Assembly: GCA_963575745.1 (NCBI GenBank)
Contig: CAUYUJ010012558.1
Coordinates: 528,508-571,007 of the forward strand
Reading direction: 5' to 3'
DNA length: 42,500 bases
Origin: Prorocentrum cordatum
Lineage: Eukaryota > Sar > Dinophyceae > Prorocentrales > Prorocentraceae
This document shows, in pieces, positions 19,730-29,557 of this stretch. The notes beneath the pieces were generated by a model. The model did no database searches and was not told where the DNA came from. It saw only the letters and a program-made list of their open reading frames with translations. How positions within the stretch are numbered: position 1 is the first letter of the stretch; each line of letters starts with the position of its first letter. Position numbers and translations under genes: made by a program.

Positions 19730-19985
19730 ACGACAATGTCGAAGAAGAAGGGCGACGGCAGCCGTTGAGTTGCGGCCCGGACAGGCCAGAATCGCCCCAG
19801 CGAGTCCATGAGAACGATGTTGTTGCAGAAGTTGCGGCCCTTGATGGAGTCCTGCTGTATGGGGCGCGCGTGAACTTCGACCTGGCGACGAAGCTGGAGA
19901 CTGAGAGCGCCTGCGCAGAGCTTCGGGTCTGCGTCCTGCGCGAGATGGGCCTCATATTGCGAGTCTCACGAGCGCGGCGGAACAC
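19730..19985 (-). pseudogene. LINE-1 RT fingers (GRNF block and first catalytic Asp)
   Basis: In the minus-strand frame covering 19809-19730 and an adjacent phase to about 19880, the sequence reads QDSIKGRNFCNNIVLMDSLG and then FFFDIVVA. The first matches the Q..F..GR...N... motif of LINE RTs. The Asp of FDIVVA aligns with the first catalytic Asp. The phase changes at least twice in this stretch. Upstream, 20329-19952 is open but not clearly RT. Confidence 0.6.
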
Positions 19986-20368
19986 GTCGGAGTCCTCGCT
20001 GGGGTGAAATGAAGGAACGAATCGTTAAAGGTCGGGGGGGGGGGGAGGGCGACGAGAAGAAGTCCCGCGCGACCTCCTCCCATGGCCTCCAGCGCGCCGT
20101 CCGCGACAGGCCGCGCCGGGTAGGGGGGGCCGATCCAGGCCGGGGGCCGACGCGCGAGCAAGACATGCAATGCGACGCATCGCTTTCGCCGATGGGTTGT
20201 TGGGCGGATGTTCGAAGGTCGGCGTGGAGATGTTAGGCGGGCCGCACTGCCCGGCGATGGTATCAAACTCACTCTTGTCGACGTGTCAACGGGCGAAGAT
20301 AGGAAGCAAGTGCCGCTGCAGCGGGGCAACTTGCGCCAGCAGCTCGGGGGCGACCCCGCCGATCGAGT

Positions 20369-20818
20369 TCACGCGAATGCCAGCTTTGATGAGCGCCCGA
20401 GACAACGGTTCCCAGGCACGACTGCGCTTCTGCAAGAATGTCGCCTGCTTTTGCGGCCGCGCAACCTCTGGAGCCCTGCCCTGCCAGGGCCCATGCTGGG
20501 CGCTAGCTTGAACGCGTGCTTGACGAAGGCGAAAGCGTTTGATGTGCGCCCGCCGCGACGCATGAGGCTCTTTCGTCTTGCAGATACAACTCCATCCTGC
20601 AACTTACGAGCGGTTCGCCCCATCTCCGCGGCGGCAGCCAAGGCGCCCGCGAGAGCGTGGCCCTGCCCCCAGATCGCCCGCGAGACCCACCTTAACGCGA
20701 AGAACTGGGCTTCCGACGCCGGCTGGTTGTTCGCAGCGATGGAGCAGGATGTGAGCTGGTCTACCGTGAGCTTGGCGGCCTCGATCATGATCTGCTTGTG
20801 GCCCTCCCAGCGCTTCAC
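20369..20818 (-). pseudogene. LINE-1 linker between endonuclease and RT
   Basis: A 149-residue helical frame beginning MKRWEGHKQIMIEAAKLTVD with further Ala/Arg-rich helices. Between endonuclease and RT, LINEs have a poorly conserved basic helical linker, and this frame occupies that place: it follows the endonuclease end at 20878 and precedes the RT fingers at about 19880. The assignment rests mainly on position. Confidence 0.45.
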
Positions 20819-20877
20819 TTCAGCCGTGGCGCGCAGGTCGGACTCCTCGAGCAGGCCCGACAGATTCTGCTTGTATC

Positions 20878-21588
20878 CTAGAGGCTGAGAAAGGACGGCG
20901 CAACCGGCTGAATATCGTCATCGGGGCGCTTGGCCAAGACAATGGACACATCGAGGGCCGCGTGGTCGCTCAGCCTGTGGTCGCTGAGAACTGCAGGCTC
21001 CTTCTCGACGCTCAGCGACAGCTTCAGGTTGTACTTTGCGTGGGCAGGCAAGCTGCAGAATGCGCGGTCGATGAGAGTCCCTGGCAGTGCGAGCGCTTCA
21101 AAACTACTGGGTTCGACGCTCGATATCTCGGTCACGGAGGGGGAGAAACCGCGCCAAAACGCCCGTTGATGCTGATCGCATCCAGCGCGCGAGAGTAGCA
21201 GCGGCAGTGGCGCCGCGAACGGAACCGCAGGCCCATCGCGGATGCTAGAGTCGTTGAGTGCCGCGGGCCGAGCTTTGGTAGCGCTGCGATTCGGCCATTC
21301 GGTGCGAAGACGGCGGCGCCGGTCGCGAGTGAGCTCGACGGCGCGAGCGTCGTGCCAGAGAGCCGCGCAGCTCCAATCTACGAAGACCTCCTGCAGCTGA
21401 GCGCGGCAGGGTGCGAGAGGTCGATGAACAAGCGCGGCGCTGTCGGCGCTGGCATTCTCGCGCGCGGGGATCTTTGGCAGCGAGGGCGCCGCCCTCGCAG
21501 TGGGGCGGGCATCTCGGACGCCTGCCTTTTCGTCATGGACCACCCCCCTTCGAACAGTGCAGCGCCATGCCCTTGGCCAGTTGCCCAA
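20878..21588 (-). pseudogene. LINE-1 endonuclease C-terminal half
   Basis: A 236-residue frame whose last 110 residues match the end of APE-type LINE endonucleases: VTEISSVEPSSFEALALPGT, then LIDRAFCSLPAH (the conserved slIDR.f.s.p element), then VLSDHRLSDHAALDVSIVLA, which carries the SDH catalytic box. The first half of the frame shows no such match. The endonuclease start lies 1.1 kb further upstream than expected, at 22493-22783. Confidence 0.7.
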
Positions 21589-22480
21589 AGACGACGCGGT
21601 GCCCGTTCGGGGCGCAGGGCGCGGTCATCGCGCGCAGAGCCCGACCCATGAATGGCGCGACGTGGTTGAAGGGGCCCTCGCAGGAAGGGCGCGGCGTCAT
21701 CGGGAAGGGGGGGCAGCAGGCGTCCGGCCCAGGTTGCGCGGGCACCAGCAATGGAATGTTGAAGAGAAGCGATGAGAGCCGCCCGATCTGCCCAGAGCGG
21801 GCCCGGGCCCCGAGGCAGACGCCCTCGGCGATCCGCCGCCGCCAGGTCGCAGAATTGTCGCTGGCGGCGCCGGCGAAGAGGCGATCGAAGTCGCGCGCGC
21901 CCAGCTGAATCAGGACAAAGGGCAAGCACCATGAGACACACTGGTCGAAGTCGTCGAGAGATTGGGCCCCGTGGAAAATGCCCAGGGCCCAAGGCCCACG
22001 GCGCCGCGACGGAGGCGCTGACGACCGTGAACTCTGACAAGTGATCGTGGCAAGTAGGGCCACTGGGCCGCTGACGCGGCAGAGCAGTAGGGTCGGGGCG
22101 GCCCCGAGACCTCGCGCGCTGCTGGATCGCATGTTTGCGCGCGCGAAGAAAAGCGACCCTTTTCAACCAAGAAGGGTAGCCATTCTCGAGGGCAGTGCTG
22201 TCGCGGCACTGCCCATGATGCAAGAGGGCTACCATGTGCCCGACGCTTTTGTGAGCGTCGCCCCGGACCTCAGCGCAACCGCCGAAGGTTTCAAGCCGCG
22301 ACTCCAGAGAGGAAGAAGAGCTGTCTGCATAACTGGATGACGTTGCGGTCGCCGACGCGGTCTCGGACCTGCTCGAAGAGGAGGCAGTGACACCCGAGGT
22401 CGACGAAGCTGGCATGGGCGAACGGCGTTCGGATATATCACGAGCACACCCATCACGCAAGCCAAGATCAACCACGGCAA
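21533..22480 (-). other. Extra segment splitting the LINE-1 endonuclease
   Basis: An APE domain spans roughly 600-700 bp from its first Glu box to its SDH box, but here these lie near 22605 and 20960. About 1 kb of extra sequence is therefore present. It has an open 199-residue minus-strand frame at 21533-22132 with varied composition (DDFDQCVSWCLPFVLIQLGA, SLLFNIPLLVPAQPG) and an overlapping 380-residue frame. I do not recognise either. It may be a nested insertion, or a part of LINE-1 that I misplace. Confidence 0.35.
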
Positions 22481-22492
22481 GTGGCGGGGGCA

Positions 22493-22783
22493 TCAGGAGG
22501 AGGATCGCAGTCCCCCGCACGCCCTGGGGGCGTTGGAGCTCGAGTGGAGGGTGACGCCCTTGCGAGGGGTGCTCTGGATGAGTCTGCGGAGGCGTAGCTC
22601 AGCGCCATGCGCACCGTGCGCCGCAACGATGTTGCCCTTGCGCAATAAAGGGGGAAGATGGCGCAACTTCCCTAGCCGCCTCCGACGACCGATGGCGAGG
22701 AGGCTGCGGCCACTCCACGACGACAGTTCCAGGCCCTGCTGCGAGGCGGATATGCGCTGGATACGCTGGATGCTAACCCCCAT
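22493..22783 (-). pseudogene. LINE-1 endonuclease N-terminal part
   Basis: Residues 39-60 of this 96-residue frame read KLRHLPPLLRKGNIVAAHGA then HG. They sit where LINE endonucleases have a helix followed by DIV.LQETHG. The Gln-Glu of the metal-binding box is lost (AHGAHG). Further on, TLHSSSNAPRACGGL matches the strand leading to the conserved Gly-Gly, which parallels VSCVEGSFAGGI in LINE-2. The domain is therefore catalytically dead here. Confidence 0.5.
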
Positions 22784-22810
22784 GCGATACCGTTGTCCCT
22801 TGCGAAGACA

Positions 22811-24299
22811 TCAAAGAAGGTATTCTCGATGGTGGCGCAGTCGATACCTATGGCTGCAGCGAGCTGTCTGTTTCATCCCACTCTCGCGGCCGTCTCCGCT
22901 GCGGTGCCAATCTCGAGCCTGGCCGATGGGGGCGCCCTCGATGTTGGCGCGGTCCTTTTGCTTGCGCGGCCTGAATGATGTTGGGGCCGCAGCCCTCGAG
23001 AATTCACTGGGTGCGGCTGGCTCGGTCTCGGCGGACTTGCAGAGCGGACCGGCGTTGACGAGGGGCGGGGCTGCTTGGCAATGCACTGAGGTGCCCGAGA
23101 ATGCGCCAGACACCACTGGGCAACTTGAGCCCCCTGGCCAGCGCGGTAGCACGATGGGGCAACGACCTTCCTGCCGCCGAGGAGACGAACGGTGGGTCGC
23201 TTCGCACGGGACGTCCCCAATGAAGGAAGCGTGGGAACAGTCGGCACCTGACTTCTTGAACCATTGACGCAGGCCAGTTTGGAACTGTTGGGGGGCGACC
23301 AGCTCGGGGCAGCCCGTTGAGAACACTGCTGGGTCTGGCTGCCGCATGGTGGCCGCAACAGTCGCTGCCGTGGTAAAGCGGAGAGAGGCCATCGCGTTGT
23401 CGACGTGCTCTGCGAGCGGCTTGAGGAGGTTCTCGGCGAGGGCATCCAGCGACCCTGGCTGGCGCGGTCAGCGGCGCAGCAAGACGATGGGGGCACATCA
23501 GAAGCCGCGCGCGCCGCAGCAGCCGCCCCAGAGCAATATGCCACATATGCACATGCCGCTGCACTGCTGCGCCAGGGCTCGCTCGACGCAGCGGGCCCAA
23601 ACCCGCGGCCGCAGCGGCGCCCCTTGAAAGCCAGACGCATGGCCATTTGGGGGTCGCTCTGCTGCTGCGCGCCCGGCGAGCTCGTGCGATGGGAAGGTGG
23701 GCGTTATCTCCAACTGCTCCGCGATCTCCGCCAGGTCGCACTCCGCGGGGAGAGGTTCAGTGGCGCCACCAGGCTGGCGCGCGGGGCGCGGCAGAAAAAG
23801 GGGCGCCGCCCGCTCCTCCCGAACGCGACCCCGCAGCAGCAGGGCGCCCCCCCTCCCCGCGGCGGCGACGGTCACGTTCGCGCTGCCGATCACGTTCTCG
23901 AGGTCGGCGATCGGCTGCGCGCGGGGCGGGATCGAAGTCGCGCGGCGGCCGCCGACGAGCAGCGCAGTCGCCCCCGCTGCGGGAAGCACTTCGCGCCGCG
24001 GGACCGCGGTCGCTGGGGGCGTCGCCGTCGTCGGCGAGGGCGCGATGCTCGACGACCATGAGGCGCGGGCGGGGGCGCTGCAGGAGAGCGCGCCTCGCGC
24101 GCGGGCCAGCACAGGCGCGAATGCTACGATGCGGAGGGCCACGACCAAGAACGCGCGGAGCGGCGACCAGGCAGCGGCGGCGGATATGGGCGCCCATGGG
24201 CGGACGCCTGGGCGCCAGCTCACCCGCGAGCGCGGCTGGAAGCAACTGCAAGCTGGCCTCGGCCCATAGGCCCCCACGTGGCCCCACAACAGCATAGAC
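22811..24299 (-). pseudogene. LINE-1 5' coding region (ORF1-like), broken
   Basis: After the leader relict an ATG at 24299-24301 starts MSMLLWGHVGAYGPRPACSC. Coding potential then passes through several phases of Arg/Ala/Pro-rich sequence. A more natural stretch appears at 23440-22811 (LAEHVDNAMASLRFTTAATV in combined frames, then QFQTGLRQWFKKSGADCSHA). No domain is recognised. In LINEs this position holds an ORF1 or an N-terminal extension of the polyprotein. Confidence 0.4.
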
Positions 24300-24300
24300 A

Positions 24301-24322
24301 TTTGAACCAGAGTGGCCGCGGA
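24301..24322 (-). other. Decayed dinoflagellate spliced-leader relict (LINE-1)
   Basis: The minus-strand 22-mer matches DinoSL (CCGTAGCCATTTTGGCTC plus CAAG end, with one variable first base) at 16 of 22 positions. Five of the six differences are transitions. It sits precisely at the 5' edge of LINE-1, between a GGA tract and an ATG that shares its last base. By itself it would be marginal; the perfect relict at the same place in LINE-2 makes it convincing. Confidence 0.65.
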
Positions 24323-24327
24323 AGTAG

Positions 24328-24412
24328 GAGGGGGGGGAAAGGAGGGGGGGAGGGGGGGGGAGGACGAGGAGGAGGAGGAGGAGGAGGAGGAGGAGGAGGA
24401 GGAGGAGGAGAG
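24328..24412. repeat. GGA tract joining LINE-1 and LINE-2
   Basis: G/GGA-rich plus-strand sequence, purest at 24362-24410. In LINE orientation it is a (TCC)n run that is at once the 3' tail of LINE-2 and the sequence immediately upstream of the LINE-1 leader relict. Confidence 0.9.
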
Positions 24413-24427
24413 CCCCAAACTTCCTGC

Positions 24428-24754
24428 CTACCCGCCCTTTCCCCGCGCCTCCATCGCGATGCCGTCGAGATGGGCGCGGGAGAGGAAATGCCTCCGCCTG
24501 CCTCTGGCGAGCAGGCGCGTGGCCAGACGGACAGCATCAATGGCCCCAGCCGCTTCGGTGGCCGGGCGGGCCAGGGGCGGCTGGCGGGCAACAGCGCGAC
24601 GCGCGCGATATGCGGAGGCGACGAGGGCGAGAGGGCCTCCGTGGAGGCCGAAAGTGATCAGAGGAGGGACATGGGCGCAACCCATTGGACGCGGACGCAC
24701 TCGAGAACGCAATGGGAGATGGCACCAGGAGCACTCGGGCACCCAAACACGCAT
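24428..24754 (-). pseudogene. LINE-2 C-terminal region
   Basis: A 108-residue frame with helical Arg/Ala-rich content (VASAYRARRAVARQ, LLARGRRRHFLSRAHLDGIA) ends 16 bp from the TCC tract. Its position, directly after the post-palm region and before the tail, is the only reason to assign it to LINE-2. Confidence 0.35.
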
Positions 24755-24898
24755 GAGCGGGGCGGCCTCTGCAAGCGCTGGCTCGCGCTCAAACGCCCCG
24801 ACAAGCTTCGAGGCGCGATATGGCTCCGCGCCATCGGGGCAACATTTAGGTCCGCCGTGCTGCCGAGCTCAAAAGATAAACAGAAAAGCTCCCCCACC

Positions 24899-25627
24899 CT
24901 AATCCTGATCCGACATGCGAGAACAAGCAGAGCGCCTCGACGCCACCTCTCTGAGCCGCACAAGCGCGCCGAGCGACCCTGTGACAGGCACCCGCTGGAA
25001 AGAAGCACAGAGGGGTAGGGGGCCCAAGAAAAGCATGTTCCAACGTCCACTCAAAGGAAGGCGATTCCAAGACGTCGGGGGCGAGGTTGCCACCATCCCA
25101 CCACGCGGAACGTCCTCGCTCAACAATCGCCCGACGCAACCCAGCAACCTGGACTTGCCGCGCGTTGAGGGCGAGAAGAGCCGAACGCATGAGGCAATCA
25201 GAACAGAGACATTGCGCTTTTTAGCTGCAGACCACCCCGCTCGCAAACTAGAGCCACTCGCCGTGGCCCGCGCTGCTGCTGCTCGGTGATCGTCGGGGGC
25301 GGGCAGACAAATGCCGCTCGCAAGCTGCGAGCTGCCACGGGGGCGGGACCAGCTGGGCCTCGCGACCCAACGCAAGGGGCCCGCACTCGAGGCAGCGGGA
25401 GACATTCCGCCAGCTGCGGCAGCGAGGGCCACGCGCTTCCGAAGCTTGGCCGCGGGGGCCCCCCGCCGTTCAAGCAGGGTGCCGCCGGGCGCCGGGCGGG
25501 CGCCGAGATGCGGAAGGTCGCCGACGATCTGAAACTCGCCCCAAGCCGACTCGGCTCGAGAGAGCACCGCGCGAACCGCCTCAGAGGCGCGGGGATCTGC
25601 CGTCTGAGCTCCGCGGGGTACAGCCAT
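24899..25627 (-). pseudogene. LINE-2 post-palm region of reverse transcriptase
   Basis: A 242-residue open frame. Near residues 28-75 it reads SAWGEFQIVGDLPHLGARPA, PGGTLLERRG and APAAKLRKRVALAAAAGG. This matches the LINE segment following the catalytic Asp pair, where a W..F.I......YLG...GPG element precedes a basic K..RV..I helix. It corresponds to LPGWLCFEVA...HVGPA...SKRWRRVAAIG in LINE-1. The frame then runs on with less clear content. Confidence 0.65.
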
Positions 25628-25651
25628 GCATTTTGATGATGCCTTCGTGAT

Positions 25652-25867
25652 TCAAACAGCAAGCTTCGACGCTAGACGGAAGACCCGAGCAAGCGCCGCG
25701 CGCCCCCGCCACCGCCAGATCGCCGCCCCCGCATCGGCCGCGCGAGCTCGGGTGCACCCTCGCCGTTTGCGGCCGATGTTTTGAAGCGCGTCGTCGAGGA
25801 AAGCATTTGAGGTAAGCGCGAACAGTGGCCCCGAGAGAGGGCAACCCTGGAGGGCTCCCGGAAGCAT
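25652..25867 (-). pseudogene. LINE-2 RT palm: QGCPLS box and decayed ADD box
   Basis: Residues 6-16 are LQGCPLSGPLF, the hallmark RT box 4, followed by ALTSNAFLDDALQNIG. At residues 37-47 RARAADAGAAI aligns with the RACADDiGaAi block that contains the catalytic Asp pair. The first Asp of the pair has become Ala, so the palm is inactive. LARVF...A then matches the helix after the catalytic turn. Upstream and downstream pieces are in other phases. Confidence 0.8.
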
Positions 25868-25987
25868 CTAATACATCATGCGCAGGGCGTGGTCTACCTC
25901 GCTATAGAATGGATGGGCACAATACAGAATACTTCAATCGCGCAGATGAAACCCCGTGGAAGCCTGTCGGCGCGCACACACACATGA

Positions 25988-26359
25988 TCATCCACTTCTG
26001 CCGCACCAGTGGGAACACCTGCGCGTAGTCGAAGGGTGGGAAGGAGGAGGGACAGGAGGCTTAGAGACGACAACATTGAGGCTGGCAAGACGAACTGCTC
26101 TGTCGAGGCCCACGATGTTAAAGACAAAATTTCGGCCAGCAATAAAACTGCGTTGGTTAGCAGCCCCGATCTTCTGCGCGACAGGAATGACAACGCGATT
26201 GAGAGTGGCGCCGGCGATGTTGTTCGCCGCAGTCATCAGACCGAGCGGGCGGGCGTCGCGAGCAGCTCGCACAGGGCCCTCAAGAGACTCCGATTCACCG
26301 GCGATCGGCTCGGAGAGGAAGACGGCAGGAGAGGCACATAGTGAGAGAAGCATGGCCAA
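25988..26359 (-). pseudogene. LINE-2 RT fingers
   Basis: Residues 37-95 read RPLGLMTAANNIAGATLNRV, VIPVAQKIGAANQRSFIAGR, NFVFNIVGLDRAVRLASLN. This is RT box 1 (RPl.l....) followed by the Q..FI.GR...N...ld element. Immediately after, the expected AFPS-type catalytic segment is not in this frame; LPRGFICAIEVF, which would follow it, lies in the phase covering 26193-25894. The frame therefore breaks at about 26060. Confidence 0.8.
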
Positions 26360-26371
26360 ACCTTGCAGAAC

Positions 26372-26761
26372 TCAGCGCGGGGCATTAAATCGGAGATCAG
26401 CCCCTCGCCCAGACCGCCAGGCACGGATGTGGAGCCCGTAAGGCCCAGGAGCACCGTTGAGCGCTCTCCAAATGAATTGCTCCAGGGACCGCCGAGTCGG
26501 GGGCGGGGCCAGCGAGAACTCCAGATCCGCCCCGCAGCCGCGACCCTCCAAGCACCGATCCCCCCAAGCAGGAACGGGGCTGGCCTTCTCGAAGATTGGG
26601 CCCCAAGATCTGGCGAGCGCCTCGACCGACGCAACTGGCCCAGAACGAGCCGCTGGGCGCGCGGATTCTTCAGCCCCGCCGCAGATTGAACCCCTAGTCG
26701 GCGGCCCCGAGACCGAAGCTAAAAACTCACGGTGAGCGAAACGATTCCCGAAGATGGGCAC
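26372..26761 (-). pseudogene. LINE-2 segment before RT
   Basis: A 129-residue frame carries ALARSWGPIFEKASP and RSLEQFIWRALNGAPGPYGL. LINEs of this kind have a W..iF....... block and a helix in the segment just ahead of the RPi box, which starts about 120 bp downstream here. It probably belongs to the same polyprotein. Confidence 0.5.
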
Positions 26762-27962
26762 GACGACCAGCCGCCTGCTTCCTGCCGAGGGCCCGCGCCC
26801 GCCTCCCAGGGAAATTCACTTCGGCGGCGGCTTCCTTCTCGCAGTGTTCGCGTCTCTTCGTGGCCTCCTGCTTTTGGAGACTCGCGTGGAGAGTGCTTAA
26901 ATTCAGCAGGGCCGACAAGAGCAACGACCCCGTCCTCAGAGACCGCGATGCGTTCGCTGGCCCACGGGCGTTTGAACGAAGAGTTCGAGCGAAACAGGCG
27001 TCCTGACGGGCGACCGCGCGAGCTAAGGGCCGACTGGCCATCGCGCGGGGCGAGAGACGAGAAGGCTGAGCCCGCGCCTGGAAGTCGCCGACCGCAGTGC
27101 CAGCTTGCTGACAGCGTGGAACTGCCATCTCGAGCTGTTCACGGGGAGCTAGGATCTCAAAATAGTCCTGCGCCGCATGCCCCTGGACCATCTCAGAGAA
27201 GAGGGGGTCGGGGTGGAGGTGGCGCGGAAAAGGGCGAGGTCGATGATCCGATCCAACAGGCGCAGGTCGCTCGGCACGCGCGATGCTCGCCGGTGCGCGG
27301 TCGCTCACGCCTGCCTTCAACGGCGCCCCAGGCCCCCCCAAAGGCTCGCGTGGAATGGAACCCTTGGCACGGCAGCCACGGAGGCAAGGCTGGAAAGCAA
27401 CGGTCGACCTTCGCACAGGAGCGGATGCTCTGATGACAGCACGACGGGAGATCGCCTGCGAGCTCGGTGGGCATCCTGAAGATCGAGCGCCAAGCTCCAT
27501 TACCAGGGCGACCCCCCCCCCCCCCATCGCCGCGACCCTAGAGACCCCAGGCTCGCGATCTCCGTCGCAGATGCTAGAGTCTCCCGGAATCACGAGACCG
27601 AACGCTAGTGGCGCGCTCCGCACCACCCCGACCTGGGACCTGATGCGATCTCGAATGCGGCGGATCTGGCCCAGGCTCAAATTAAAATTGCGGCCGGCCC
27701 GAGGAAGCGCCCAACATCTCGCCCGCCAGGGCCTAGGCGCCCACGTCGCGAAGCTCGGAGACCTCGATGGTGGCCGAGGGAGAAGCGGGGGGGTTAAAGT
27801 GGCAATGCCGCCCGCGAACGAACCCTCCACACAGGAGACAAAAACTTGGCGCGGTAAACCCGCTTGCTGGGCAGCTTCCTGCACGGCAGGAACACCGCCG
27901 TGAGTCTCCTGCAAGGCGAACGCCGTGGAGGGCGAAAAGGAAGGCGAGGCGTCGTTACCGCT
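26727..27962 (-). pseudogene. LINE-2 APE-type endonuclease and linker
   Basis: The longest convincing open region in the window. The frame extends through 27914, where the codon for Leu begins LQETHGG, the metal-binding Glu box; upstream residues FSPSTAFA are in phase. VSCVEGSFAGGIATL leads to the conserved Gly-Gly. GRNFNLSLGQIRRIRDRI and FGLVIPGDSSIC include the GD pair (residues 111-112 from LQETHG numbering), where GDFN is usual. DRAPASIARAERPAPVGSDH ends in the SDHRP box (222-224). The spacing fits an intact APE fold. It introduces the nick for target-primed reverse transcription. After it comes a basic Ala/Arg-rich linker to 26727. Most catalytic boxes survive, although Asn of GDFN is replaced. 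Confidence 0.8.
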
Positions 27963-28212
27963 CGGTACCTTACGGCGCCGAGCACAAGCATCGGGGCGGC
28001 AGTGACAGAGGGCCCGGCGGTCCCAGGTCGCGAACGTTGCCGTAGACGAACCAAATTTTTACCCACCCCACTGCGCCTGTAGATCTGGAGAACACGCGAC
28101 CCGCCACGGAGGCCAGCTGCGCGCGCTCCAGGCAGAGGTCCGCCAGCGACACCACATTCCAGCGGACGCTCGGCGGATCGCTGGGGTGCACCTCCACCTT
28201 CGCAACGGGCTG

Positions 28213-28995
28213 TTACTGCGTGAAGAGCGCCCCCGCCTCTCTGCCAACGAAGATGTCCTTCAGCAGGAAGTTCGCGAGGGCGGTCTTGAGCTGCTTGCGA
28301 GCCCGCTCCCTGGCGATGTCTTGCTTGGTCTCGCCCAGGCCCGCCAAGATCTCCACCGCTCGGTCGCCGGGGAGGACCGTCCGAAACCGACGCCAACTGC
28401 CGGGCCCCCCGCGCAGGCAGGAGTGCGCATGGCGCACGCGCGCCTCCGCCGCGAGGCGCGTCACGCCCTCGCTGACGCCGAAACGCAGCGCGAACTTCCT
28501 CGACCGCTGGGGGCCCTCGAGTCGGCACCCCCGTCCAAGCTGGCAGTCGCGCGCCTCGAGCCACGGCTGCAGCGCGTCCGCCAGCTCGCTGACCGAGATA
28601 GCCTGCTTCGCGCTGATGGCGAAGACGGCGTGGTCCGTGGGCCGATCCCAGTCGGCCGACCTGGCCACAGGGATCCGCGGGTCTGCGCGAGCCAAGTCGA
28701 AGACCTTCTCCAGGCGCTCCAACCTCTTGGCCAGGTCATTCTGATTGTTCTCCAAGGTTGCCACCTTCTCGTCTGTAGCTGACAGCTGCGCCATGATCGC
28801 GTCGAAGAGGCAGGCCATCCTCTTCTCGATGCCATTGAGCAGAGGCTCGGCACTGCTCGCGATCGAGCAGGGTAGAACAGCTTCAACTGAGGCCACCACT
28901 CCCTTGGTGAGCTCCCCGATGCATTCCGCCTTGAACTTGCTGAACTCCTGACTCTGGTCTCGCGCACGATCTGGGCAATCGCTGGCCGCATGCAA
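28213..28995 (-). pseudogene. LINE-2 ORF1-like region with coiled coil
   Basis: A 260-residue frame without a clear ATG. Residues 1-65 are mixed. LSATDEKVATLENNQNDLAK then RLERLEKVFDLARADPRIPV is a textbook coiled coil, ending in a short predicted turn. Later, RKFALRFGVSEGVTRLAAEA and the Lys/Arg-rich end (KQLKTALANFLLKDIF) resemble a nucleic-acid-binding part. Coiled coil plus basic domain is the usual plan of LINE ORF1 proteins. A following segment in another phase at 28197-27970 (WNVVSLADLCLERAQLASVA) probably continues the polyprotein into the endonuclease. Confidence 0.6.
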
Positions 28996-29097
28996 GGGTC
29001 AGCCGCTCCGCAAGCACCACCGGCCACTCTATCAGCTGCACGAGGGGGCGCGGAAGGAACTGGTAATGGTTACTGGGGGCCGACCTCCATCGTAGCA

Positions 29098-29379
29098 TCA
29101 GGTGGGGCATCCCCCGACTTCATCATCAGGGAAGGTGCAGGCAAGGTCCAGCTGCCTGAGGATGCTGTAGTCGACATTGTTTAAAACGGGAGCCTCTTCA
29201 TCGTCCACATCTGGCCGACGCCCAGCATCATTGCGCCGCGGACGAGCACCAGGAGACCGCGGCGGGGTGCGGGAGACCGAGTCCACGGACGAATCGGAAT
29301 CATCCTTCTTTTTGACCACCTCGGAGTTGCGAGCACATCCTTTCAATCCTTCTTGATCTTCTTCTCCTTCGTACGCCAA
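29098..29379 (-). pseudogene. LINE-2 N-terminal acidic/basic region
   Basis: A 93-residue frame: CARNSEVVKKKDDSDSSVDS, SRTPPRSPGARPRRNDAGRR and EAPVLNNVDYSILRQLDLAC. It is charged and Ser/Pro-rich, hence probably disordered. It lies between the leader-proximal frame (29557-29300) and the coiled-coil segment. No domain is recognised. Confidence 0.45.
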
Positions 29380-29557
29380 ACGTCCGCATTGACAAAAGAA
29401 GGGGCTGGGAGCTCCTCAGTTGACCCTCGCCCGACAAGGCGATGGCCAGGGAGTCGACATGCTGCGGCGCCCCGATCCAAACCTGGGCGGACAAGCCGAG
29501 AAACGAAAGCCAGCCGCGGATTAACGGTATCCGTGCTCTGCCACGGGCAAAAAACAT
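29300..29557 (-). pseudogene. LINE-2 leader-proximal start of coding region
   Basis: The ATG at 29555-29557 directly follows the last base of the spliced leader, leaving no 5' UTR. The frame reads MFFARGRARIPLIRGWLSFL and stays open for 85 residues. An overlapping phase (VNPRLAFVSRLVRPGLDRGA) reads equally well, so a shift near the start is likely. Confidence 0.45.

Larger units (their letters stand above)
16700..24322 (-). mobile_element. LINE-1: degraded LINE-type retrotransposon with leader relict
   Basis: Running from right to left: spliced-leader relict (24301-24322) with an ATG overlapping its last base; a long poorly conserved ORF1-like part; an endonuclease start (22493-22783); an interruption; an endonuclease end (20878-21588); a linker (20369-20818); reverse transcriptase pieces (about 19985-18509); and a C-terminal domain present in up to three tandem versions (19200-16735). 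All parts are on the minus strand, in several frames, so it cannot encode a working protein as it stands. Order EN-RT-C-terminal domain is that of APE-type LINEs. The exact 3' end is uncertain; sequence similarity between its own duplicated parts begins at about 16725. Confidence 0.8.
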
